Shown: piece after piece, positions 60,901 through 64,000 of the stretch
How the letters are laid out: each line of letters starts with the position of its first letter
How positions within the stretch are numbered: position 1 is the stretch's first letter
From: Theropithecus gelada
Taxonomy: Eukaryota > Chordata > Mammalia > Primates > Cercopithecidae
Direction of reading: 5' to 3'
DNA: 64,000 nucleotides
Assembly (NCBI RefSeq): GCF_003255815.1
Contig: NC_037668.1
Location: 71,008,940 to 71,072,939, forward strand
The notes under the pieces: model-generated
The model's database searches: none
The model's input: only the letters and a program-made list of their open reading frames with translations
Told to the model about the DNA's origin: nothing
Program-made: the position numbers and the translations under genes

Positions 60901-63888
60901 CAGCAGGCTAAACCAAAGGCCTGAAGGTGCCCAAGCTGACTTCTGACCACAGTCCCCAGATGGACCTGACAGTACCACTGCCAGGCTGGAAATGACTCGC
61001 GCATGTACCGCTCCTTCTTGAAACTCCCTTCTGTCTTACCATCCGTGTGACCACACTCTGTTCCCTGTAAACCTTTCTGACTCCTCCTCCCCACTCCTGT
61101 CCTGGCTCTTCCTCCACCTGTCCCTTTAAAAGCATGTTCCCAGAATTCCCAGCTCTCTTTATATTCTATTATAGTCTATGTAACTCTCAGACCATGATTT
61201 ACCTTCTCTGCCTAGGATTTACAGAGGGGTCTGCTGTGTACCTGACACTATACTAAGGTCTGGGATTATAGAGATAAAAGACACAGAGCATCCTTTAGCT
61301 GATAGCCTGGGAAGAGGGCAGAGTATCATAAAGAAGGGAATGAAACGTGCAGCGGAAGGAAGTATCATGAAAGAACGACGCTGTGGGATCACAGGGGAAG
61401 GAACTTGGCTCAGGCCAGGTGGTGCCAGAGGACATGAGCCTTGCTCAGAGCCTTCCAGAACAAATAGACAAGGGCCACTGAGCAATAAGCAGTGAGTGTG
61501 TGCAGAGGGATGAGGGAGCGGTGATCTGCAAAGCTGCTCCTAGTTAGGGTGTGCCAGAGAGAAGGGCTGAAGATGAAGCTGGAGAGAAACAGGTCAGGGG
61601 GGCCTTTTAGACCATGCATTAGGCTGCACATTGTTCATAAGGACCGTTCATAAATTTAAGCTAGGGAACGACTTAATATGATTCGCATCTCAGAGAGATT
61701 ACTCTGCAGCAACGTGGAGAAGAGATGAAGGAAGGACACTGAACAAGGACCTCAAACACAACATGTCAAAGGCCGGGTCATTCCCATGGATAAATATATC
61801 CCACTAGCCAGGGCAGACCCCTGGGGTCATTGATAAGTATTCATTCAGTGCTGACCATGTTGCTAGTTTTATGCTAGGTTCTGGGGATAAAGCGGTGAAG
61901 CAAGACAGGCCAAGCCCCACCCTCAGGTACCAGCCCTTCTACCTAGGAGACAGCCTTCATCCATGATCCTTACCTCTCCACCCCACACCCAATCAGGCAC
62001 TACCCTCTCTAAACTCACTCTCTCCAACCTCTCCATTCCTCTCCGGCCCCCTCCCCTACCTCAGTCCAAACCCTGTCCGTCTCTCACCTAGTCTATGCAG
62101 TTGCGCCCCACCCACCCCAGCAACTCATCATCCTGCTTTTGGTCCTTCCTTAATCTAGTCCATGCTGCATACCGCCATGGGAGAGATCTTTATACCACCA
62201 AAGTCAGACTGATCAGGTTTGATGAGGACCTTTGGAAGCCCTCTAGGATAAAATCCAAACTTCCTAGCATGGCCTACCAGACCCCTGATGGTCTGACGCA
62301 GTCTTGGCTGCCCTTTCCTGTGCATCCCACCTGTGCCATGTCACATGCAGTGAGTGCCCTGGCCAGGCATTCCTGCTCCCTCTTCTCTGACTTTGCATGT
62401 GCAATTTGTGCTTATCCTTCATCTCAGTACTTCCTGTGCACCAGATCCTCACTAGTCTGCTGGCCAGAAATGCAGAAATGTGTGTAATTCAGTTCCTTGA
62501 TATCAAGTCTTTCACAGGTGGTAGAGGAGACAGACCAGAAATGGTGAGATAGGGATGCACGGGGTCTCCCCGTAGGTAAGCAAGAAGAAAACACTGCATT
62601 CTGACCCACTCTTGTCATCAACATTAACTTTTTAAGGAAATGAAGGGTGTGTGTATTATAGTATTTTTAGAAAACTTTGGCATCAGTGAGTATGATGGGA
62701 GAAGACACTAGGCCGGGTGCAGTGGCTCAGGCCTGTAATCCCAGCACTTTGGGAGGCTGAGGCAGGAGGATTGCTTGAGCCCAGGAGTTTGAGACCAGCC
62801 CAGGCAACATAGTGAGACCCCCATCTCTACACAAAATATAAAAATTAACCAGGTGTGGTGGGGCATCCTGCTACTTGGCAGGCTGAGGTGGGAGGATCAC
62901 TTGAGCCCAGGAGGTCAAGGCTACAGTGAGCCGTGATCACACTGCTGCACTCCAGCCTGGGTGACAGAGTGAAACCAAGTCTTAAAAGAAAAAAAAAAGA
63001 AAGAAAAAAGGAAGTATAAGAAGATACTAAGCATAAAAACCAGCAAGACAGAAGAGTTAGGATTTAAAGTAATAAAAGTGAGTCTAAGAAGACATCAAGA
63101 GGGACCCAGCTTTGGGCACTTACCACTATTTGTCATAATGTGTTTATCTGACTGCCTCAGTAGACTCTAAGTTCTATGGGGACAGGAGTCATGCTTTAGT
63201 AAATATCTTCTGAGATCCTACTCTGTGTTAGACACTGTTCCAGTACTTGGGATATATCAGCAAACAAACCCTACAAAGATTCTGGTCTATGTGGAGCAAG
63301 TTCTAATGGGGAAAGAAGAATAAAAATAATAAAATAATAAGTAAGTTATAGAAAGTGCAAGATCTAAGGAAATAAGAAGAAGTAGAGCAGAGTAAGAAAG
63401 GTGATGGGTCCCGGGAATGGGAAGGGGTTGCAGAATTAAACAGTGTGGTCCAAGTCAGCCTCATCAAGCAGGAGACGTTTAGGCCGACTTGAAAGAGTTG
63501 AGAGCATTACTAGCACAATGTAGTAAGGACTTTTTGAGGATAGAGGAGGAAGCTCATGTGTCTCCTCGTTTTTAGCCGGTGTGTCTTCTGGGGAAAAGAT
63601 GACAGGTTCCAGTTGAGACACATTGAGTTTGAAGCTAGGCAGAGCTGCAGGTCTCAGGTCAAGGCCGCAGGTTTAAATATTCTGATTCACCCTCACTGTC
63701 AGTGTTCTTGATTTTCTGTCCTTCTCCCAAAGGCTCAGGTTATGTTGGAGCTAAAGACTCGTGTGGAGGAATTAAAAATGGAGAATGAGTATCAACTCCG
63801 ACTAAAGGACATGAACTATTCTGAGAAGATTAAGGAGCTAACAGACAAGTTCATCCAGGAAATGGAGTCCTTGAAAACAAAAAACCAG
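23126..63888 (+). CDS. CFAP57: CFAP57 (WDR65), first twelve coding exons; 3' part outside window
   Basis: Twelve exons join in one frame to 749 codons, beginning [19 protein letters not shown] recognise CFAP57/WDR65, about 1250 residues in human. Residues 1 to about 675 are a WD40 region, probably two propellers; recognisable blades include [13 protein letters not shown] (exon 6), [14 protein letters not shown] with [16 protein letters not shown] (exons 8-9), and [15 protein letters not shown] (exon 11). Exon 12 (from residue 698) switches to a heptad-rich coiled coil that continues past the window. The Chlamydomonas homologue FAP57 is a doublet-microtubule protein needed for docking a subset of inner-arm dyneins, so an axonemal scaffold role is expected. 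The gene shares its promoter region with EBNA1BP2. Introns are large (up to 10.7 kb) and filled with repeats. Confidence 0.96.
23317..23384. repeat. 34-bp perfect tandem duplication
   Basis: The 34 bases at 23317-23350 (starting TGGTATGTGCCACATA) are repeated without a mismatch at 23351-23384, 34 bases after the CFAP57 exon 1 donor. Confidence 0.95.
23740..24949 (-). repeat. Old L1 fragment
   Basis: It reads as antisense L1 3' sequence: TTACACTCCCACCAGGAGTG, then GCATTTCGCTATCG-like text and AATTTGTCAGATATATATAT. Heavily diverged, with no open frame. Confidence 0.65.
24950..25247 (+). mobile_element. Alu (S/Y-like)
   Basis: Full-length dimer with CACGAGGTCAAGAGATCGAG and a mixed A-rich tail, in CFAP57 intron 1. 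Confidence 0.93.
25260..25620 (-). repeat. Old L1 fragment (5' side)
   Basis: It resembles the antisense L1 text also seen near 40060-40220 (ACTTCTGAAAGATAGTTTCA versus AGTTCTAAAAGATAGCTTTG). Confidence 0.5.
25625..25815. repeat. Complex TG/TA/CA microsatellite
   Basis: About 190 bases of alternating purine-pyrimidine dinucleotides (GTGTGT, TATATA, CACACA, CATATA). Both strands read as spurious Tyr/Ile/Cys-rich peptides. Confidence 0.9.
25978..26255 (-). mobile_element. Alu (J-like)
   Basis: Antisense old Alu preceded by a TTTTC-rich tail. It ends GCCACCACACC directly before the GT repeat. Confidence 0.88.
26256..26301. repeat. (GT)n microsatellite between two Alus
   Basis: An almost pure run of about 20 GT units lies between antisense Alus at 25978-26255 and 26302-26586. 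It probably grew from the tail region of the second Alu. Confidence 0.92.
26302..26586 (-). mobile_element. Alu (S-like)
   Basis: Complete antisense dimer from GAGACAGCGTTTCGC to GCCACCACGCCCGGCC. Confidence 0.93.
27000..27680 (+). repeat. L2 LINE fragment, split by an Alu
   Basis: L2 text on both sides (CATATGGTCTGACCC-like, CTGACTTCTCCTCCCACCTC, then ATGCCCAAACACAGCTATGG). The Alu at 27287-27572 sits between copies of CCTAGTCA. Confidence 0.65.
27287..27572 (-). mobile_element. Alu (S-like)
   Basis: Full antisense dimer, flanked by CCTAGTCA target-site duplications, ending 164 bases before CFAP57 exon 2. Confidence 0.93.
27737..28053 (+). CDS. CFAP57: CFAP57 coding exon 2
   Basis: The acceptor is TTTGCAG and the donor GTACCT. 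It encodes residues 53-158: [20 protein letters not shown], later [16 protein letters not shown] and [13 protein letters not shown]. It shows typical WD blade signatures (SxSPxxxYL, then VYWLW). Confidence 0.95.
28090..28320 (-). repeat. MIR SINE fossil
   Basis: CATTATCCCCATTTTACAGA, then GTAACTCACCCAAGATCACA and GAGTAGCAGAGCTAGGAGTT: a clear reverse MIR in CFAP57 intron 2. Confidence 0.8.
28321..29074. other. CFAP57 intron 2, nothing firm
   Basis: Anonymous sequence. About 28940-29050 resembles an L2-type relic (GATGCCCATGATGAATCCAG). Confidence 0.4.
29075..29355. mobile_element. Tigger-like non-autonomous DNA transposon
   Basis: It starts CAGGTAGTCCCCAACTTAC and ends AACTAGAGGAGCAGGTGTA. 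It contains CTTATGATGGGTTTATCAGG, typical of Tigger-derived MITEs. Confidence 0.7.
29565..29628. repeat. Two adjacent short tandem duplications
   Basis: CCTAGTTTGACT is present twice in a row, and AAATATAATGGAT twice just after it. Both lie upstream of exon 3. Confidence 0.8.
29790..30076 (+). CDS. CFAP57: CFAP57 coding exon 3
   Basis: The acceptor is TTTTACAG and the donor GTAATG. It encodes [20 protein letters not shown], later [20 protein letters not shown] and [10 protein letters not shown]. It is 95 codons + 2, ending in phase 2. Confidence 0.95.
30077..31345. other. CFAP57 intron 3
   Basis: It contains ancient MIR/L2-type relics (about 30380-30560; 30640-30840 with GACAAGGAAACTGAGGATCA) and a T-rich run at 30940-30969. 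A second open frame over 30829-31317 is accidental. Confidence 0.45.
31346..31553 (+). CDS. CFAP57: CFAP57 coding exon 4
   Basis: The acceptor is TTTCCAG and the donor GTAAGG. The split Ser codon is followed by [20 protein letters not shown] and later [20 protein letters not shown], ending SREIR. It ends at residue 323, phase 0. Confidence 0.95.
31751..32440 (+). mobile_element. Cluster of partial Alu copies
   Basis: At least four sense Alu pieces lie head to tail: a left arm (31751-31888), a piece lacking its start (31889-32121), and two fragments (32122-32269 and 32270-32440), each ending in an A run. The cluster ends about 130 bases before CFAP57 exon 5. Confidence 0.85.
32569..32721 (+). 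CDS. CFAP57: CFAP57 coding exon 5
   Basis: It is 51 codons, phase 0 at both ends: [18 protein letters not shown], then [20 protein letters not shown] and MSLTEISK. The acceptor is TTGAGCAG and the donor GTGAGT. It begins 129 bases after a block of degenerate Alu pieces. Confidence 0.95.
32830..33315 (+). repeat. Probable old L1 fragment
   Basis: CATATCCTTTTACCCAGAAATTGC-like wording followed by TGGAATAACAAAGAAAGCTG suggests a diverged L1, sense strand. Confidence 0.5.
33690..33971 (-). mobile_element. Alu (J-like)
   Basis: Antisense dimer with CATGGCTCACTGCAGCCTTG and ending CTCCACACATGGCC. Confidence 0.88.
35540..35925 (-). mobile_element. MaLR-type solo LTR (MST-like), inside the L1
   Basis: On plus it reads GCTATAAACGAATACCTGAG, then GTTTAATTGGCTCATGGTTC, CACCTCCCACCAGGTCCCAC and CATTTCAACATGAGATTTGG. 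This is the reverse complement of an ERVL-MaLR LTR. No internal viral genes accompany it. Confidence 0.8.
36147..36448 (-). mobile_element. Alu (Y-like)
   Basis: Complete, with target-site duplications GCATCCAGTCTTT at 36135-36147 and 36449-36461, inserted in the L1. Confidence 0.95.
37724..38031 (+). mobile_element. AluYR-like Alu (Old World monkey lineage)
   Basis: It carries GGCTCAAGCCTGTAATCC, GAGACGGGCGG, AACTAGCCGGGCAAGGTGG and GAGCTGAGATCTAGCCACTG. This set departs from human AluY and matches the cercopithecid lineage as I remember it. Low divergence implies recent insertion. Confidence 0.85.
38232..38530 (+). mobile_element. Alu (S-like), with a small internal deletion
   Basis: It lacks the CCCAGCTACT block before GGGAGGCTGAGG and ends in a long A run that abuts the next Alu. 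Confidence 0.9.
38531..38846 (+). mobile_element. Alu (S-like)
   Basis: Full-length, directly following the previous Alu's A tail, with a ~29-base pure A tail of its own. Confidence 0.93.
40836..41720 (+). repeat. Old L1 fragment, split by an Alu
   Basis: Sense-strand L1 3' wording: CAATGATGGGAGTGTAAACT, then AAGACAATCCACATGTTCAT after the Alu at 41130-41431. Confidence 0.65.
41130..41431 (+). mobile_element. Alu (Y/S-like)
   Basis: Full dimer GGCCGGGCGTGGTGGCTCAT to an A-rich tail. Confidence 0.93.
41721..42300. other. CFAP57 intron 5, nothing recognised
   Basis: Purine-rich, AT-rich sequence without a supported feature. Confidence 0.4.
42304..42400 (+). pseudogene. 5S ribosomal RNA pseudogene, 3' truncated
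   Basis: GTCTACAGCCATAACACCCT begins exactly like 5S rRNA, and GAAGCTAAGCAGGGTCGGGC and CTGGTTAGTACTTGGATGGG are near-perfect internal matches. Similarity is lost shortly after GATGGGA, so about the last 25 bases are missing. A poly(A) run follows at 42456-42473, about 55 bases further on. Confidence 0.9.
42640..42964 (+). repeat. Old L1 fragment
   Basis: CCAGTATTCCACTTCTAGAA, then AACAAAAATTGGAAGCCACT and TAAATGTTCC-type wording, sense strand; continues after the Alu. Confidence 0.65.
42965..43284 (+). mobile_element. Alu (Y-like) with expanded A-rich linker
   Basis: The middle linker has grown to an AAATAAAATAAAAATAAAG-type run. Target-site duplications AATAATATTGGCTCAG flank it. It ends 164 bases before CFAP57 exon 6. 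Confidence 0.93.
43449..43588 (+). CDS. CFAP57: CFAP57 coding exon 6
   Basis: The acceptor is TTCTCTAG and the donor GTAAGG. It encodes [20 protein letters not shown], then a blade ending [15 protein letters not shown] plus two bases. The [13 protein letters not shown] pattern is a textbook WD repeat end. It follows the largest intron (10.7 kb). Confidence 0.96.
43589..44363. other. CFAP57 intron 6, nothing firm
   Basis: A pyrimidine-rich stretch (43850-44080), possibly an L2 relic (CCCTTTCTTCCTCCTCTTTC). No exon or RNA gene recognised. Confidence 0.4.
44364..44529 (+). CDS. CFAP57: CFAP57 coding exon 7
   Basis: The acceptor is TTTCACAG and the donor GTAAAA. It encodes [20 protein letters not shown], then [18 protein letters not shown] and a stretch ending VRGCRE (residue 476). 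Confidence 0.96.
44530..45265. other. CFAP57 intron 7, nothing recognised
   Basis: Unique-looking sequence without a supported feature. Confidence 0.4.
45266..45379 (+). CDS. CFAP57: CFAP57 coding exon 8
   Basis: The acceptor is CCCTGTAG and the donor GTGAGT. It is 38 codons: [38 protein letters not shown]. The GH of the next WD blade lies near its end. Confidence 0.96.
45410..46060 (-). repeat. L2-type ancient LINE fragment
   Basis: GTTCCTTTCCTCATGGGTTC and GAAAGACACAATAAAACAAA, then ATTTTGAAGGATTACTTTGG, fit the reverse L2 pattern. The same family probably continues at 46440-47340. Confidence 0.55.
46088..46362 (+). mobile_element. Alu (J-like)
   Basis: Sense old Alu with CTTGCACTCAGGAGTTCGAG and GGATCACTTGGGCCCAGGAA. 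Confidence 0.88.
46363..46440. repeat. A-rich/(GAAG)n Alu tail microsatellite
   Basis: The Alu tail has grown into a pure-purine tract: A run, GAAA, then seven GAAG-type units, then AAAAAG. Confidence 0.9.
47386..47618 (-). mobile_element. Alu (S-like), truncated and internally deleted
   Basis: Antisense Alu whose distal part jumps from GTTTCTCCATGTTGA to CTACCAACCTCAGG and ends at CCACCTCAG. Confidence 0.88.
47749..48086 (+). repeat. Direct duplication, copy A
   Basis: 338 bases matching 50304-50637 with about eleven substitutions and one small indel. The last 200 bases differ at only two sites. The shared start is ATCTCACTTCCGTGAG and the shared end GCCCAAG. Confidence 0.93.
48242..48521 (-). 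mobile_element. Alu (S/Y-like)
   Basis: Complete antisense dimer lacking a long T run at its start. Confidence 0.92.
49649..49760 (-). mobile_element. Alu with inverted 5' segment
   Basis: Poly(T) and antisense Alu (GAGATGGAGTCTCGCTCTGT to GTGCAGTGGCGC) switch at about 49718 to sense Alu (TACAAAATACAAAAAATTAG to GGCGGGCGCCTG). ATTTC (or TGATTTC) flanks the whole unit on both sides, so it looks like one insertion. Confidence 0.85.
50304..50637 (+). repeat. Direct duplication, copy B
   Basis: 334-base partner of 47749-48086. Its flanks read on smoothly into neighbouring sequence (GGAGCTATGGGGAGAGGGAG), which suggests that this is the parental copy. Confidence 0.93.
50858..51112 (-). mobile_element. 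Alu (J-like)
   Basis: Antisense, diverged, with GACAGGGTCTCACTCTGTCA and internal losses. Confidence 0.87.
51113..51583. other. CFAP57 intron 8, 3' end
   Basis: Anonymous. A short direct repeat TTTGCAAGTGTCATAGAA is present twice at about 51373-51415. Confidence 0.45.
51584..51796 (+). CDS. CFAP57: CFAP57 coding exon 9
   Basis: The acceptor is TCCTGCAG and the donor GTGAGT. It encodes [35 protein letters not shown] and a segment ending TLKEIADSS (residues 515-585). It is phase 0 at both ends. Confidence 0.96.
52150..52470. mobile_element. Tigger-type DNA transposon fossil
   Basis: The ends are inverted: ACAGTATGCACTGAGTAACA at the left, and the right end reads, in reverse complement, ACAGTCATGCATTGCTTGAT. 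The interior CAGGTTTGTAACCTAGGAGC, then GTAGCCTAGGTGTATAGTAG is characteristic. Confidence 0.8.
52471..52955. other. CFAP57 intron 9, nothing firm
   Basis: An L2 3'-end-like relic is probable at about 52790-52890 (GTGGTGCACAGTGTTCAATA). Otherwise unassigned. Confidence 0.45.
52956..53282. mobile_element. Tigger-type DNA transposon fossil
   Basis: Inverted ends GGTAGTCCCGCCTTATCCAC and, in reverse complement of the right end, TTAGTCTCCCCTTATCCTCG. The interior TTACCTGTGGTCAACC is typical of Tigger1 derivatives. Confidence 0.8.
53370..53565 (+). repeat. MIR SINE fossil
   Basis: CATCTGTAGACTAGGGATAA, TTGTGAGGATTGAATGAGTT and CAGTGCTTGGCACATAGTAG give a clear MIR order. Confidence 0.8.
53816..53989 (+). 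CDS. CFAP57: CFAP57 coding exon 10
   Basis: The acceptor is GTCCCAG and the donor GTGAGT. It encodes [39 protein letters not shown] and ends HAGPITK (residues 586-643). Confidence 0.96.
54470..54930 (+). repeat. Old L1 3' end
   Basis: GCCAAGTGTCCACCGACAGA, CCACATGGATGAACCTTGAG and AATGGTTAAGATAGCAAATT are familiar sense-strand L1 3' text. Confidence 0.75.
54931..55351. other. CFAP57 intron 10, nothing recognised
   Basis: Anonymous sequence before the Alu at 55352. Confidence 0.4.
55352..55655 (+). mobile_element. Alu (Y-like)
   Basis: Full dimer with GATGAGGTCAGGAGATCAAG and a CAAACAAACAAA-type tail. Confidence 0.93.
56721..57021 (+). mobile_element. Alu (S-like)
   Basis: Sense dimer starting CTGGCACGTGCGTCATGCCT. 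It is only about 110 bases from an antisense Alu at 57130. Confidence 0.9.
57130..57299 (-). mobile_element. Half-length Alu
   Basis: Antisense, poly(T) to GCCATCACGCCCAGCTA, so it is 5'-truncated relative to the element. AGGTCAAC and AGAGTCAAC on the two sides look like the target duplication. Confidence 0.9.
57942..58262 (-). mobile_element. Alu (S-like)
   Basis: Antisense dimer with a TTTTC-type tail at its start and ending CCACCACGCCTGCCC. Confidence 0.92.
58651..58963 (+). mobile_element. AluYR-like Alu (Old World monkey lineage)
   Basis: It carries GGCTCAAGCCTGTAATCC, GAGACGGGCGG, AACTAGCCGGGCGAGGTGG and GAGCTGAGATCCAGCCACTG. A perfect target duplication AATAAAGCTGCTG flanks it. It is one of the youngest insertions in the window. 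Confidence 0.88.
59645..59806 (+). CDS. CFAP57: CFAP57 coding exon 11
   Basis: The acceptor is CTCTTCAG and the donor GTAAGA. It encodes [37 protein letters not shown] and ends TKTDMEEK (residues 644-697). This is the last WD blade and the start of the linker to the coiled coil. The frame stays open about 70 codons into the following intron. Confidence 0.96.
59807..61200. other. CFAP57 intron 11, 5' part
   Basis: Old MIR/L2 relics are likely near 60180-60350 and 60540-60640 (TTGAATACCTACCATTTGCT). The rest is anonymous. No exon or RNA gene recognised. Confidence 0.4.
61210..62500. repeat. L2-type ancient LINE relics
   Basis: 61210-61760 and 61840-61940 resemble reverse L2 (GCTGACCATGTTGCTAGTTT). 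62000-62480 resembles sense L2 (ATGGCCTACCAGACCCCTGA, then GCAATTTGTGCTTATCC). Strongly diverged. Confidence 0.55.
62712..63005 (+). mobile_element. Alu (J/S-like)
   Basis: Sense dimer with GGATTGCTTGAGCCCAGGAG and a decayed A-rich tail. Confidence 0.9.
63130..63620 (-). repeat. L2-type ancient LINE relic
   Basis: GATCCTACTCTGTGTTAGAC, then GTGGTCCAAGTCAGCCTCAT, fits reverse L2. Confidence 0.55.
63733..63888 (+). CDS. CFAP57: CFAP57 coding exon 12
   Basis: The acceptor is CCCAAAG. The donor GTCTGT is weak. It encodes [20 protein letters not shown], later [20 protein letters not shown] and KTKNQ (residues 698-749). It is a heptad-rich coiled coil with no WD features. Confidence 0.93.
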
Positions 63889-64000
63889 GTCTGTTTAAGA
63901 GACTGACCAACAAGCGCAAATAACAAGAAATTTCCACTTTCAAGACAGGACTGTCATATACTGCCCAAGCTATGCTCAAACAGTAAGATATGTGAAAATG

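Overview
The window is nuclear genomic DNA from a primate, most likely an Old World monkey. It is packed with Alu, L1, L2, MIR, MaLR and Tigger/hAT fossils, and its genes are split into exons with GT-AG introns. Two young Alu elements (37724-38031 and 58651-58963) carry the substitution set I associate with the AluYR lineage of cercopithecid monkeys. Three protein-coding genes can be reconstructed exon by exon. Their order matches what I remember of human chromosome 1p34.2.

Layout. (1) 1312-6842, plus strand: the last three coding exons of CFAP144 (FAM183A), a small axonemal protein; its first exons lie before the window. (2) 6843-14420: intergenic DNA, mostly transposon fossils. (3) 14549-22510, minus strand: the complete EBNA1BP2 gene, the mammalian homologue of yeast Ebp2, a nucleolar factor for 60S ribosome assembly. 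Nine coding exons join without a frame break into 306 codons plus stop. (4) About 22430-23130: a GC-rich bidirectional promoter with ETS-like motifs, a CCAAT box and a good RFX X-box. (5) 23126-63888, plus strand: the first twelve coding exons of CFAP57 (WDR65), a WD40 plus coiled-coil axonemal protein. They give 749 codons in one frame; the gene continues past the window.

Two cilia genes therefore flank a housekeeping ribosome-biogenesis gene, and one of them shares its promoter region with it. The X-box fits ciliogenic control of CFAP57 and the ETS/CCAAT elements fit constitutive EBNA1BP2 expression; both assignments are inferences. The minus-strand reading frame upstream of the standard EBNA1BP2 start stays open through a plausible upstream splice and adds exactly 55 codons. 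That would give a 361-residue isoform whose first exon overlaps the X-box.

The CFAP57 introns hold most of the odd structure: a 5S rRNA pseudogene, a ~336 bp duplication 2.55 kb apart, an Alu with an inverted 5' part, a 34 bp perfect tandem duplication beside the exon 1 donor, and an old minus-strand L1 carrying an LTR and several Alus. I found no previously undescribed biological system, no CRISPR, no prokaryotic feature and no intact transposon gene.
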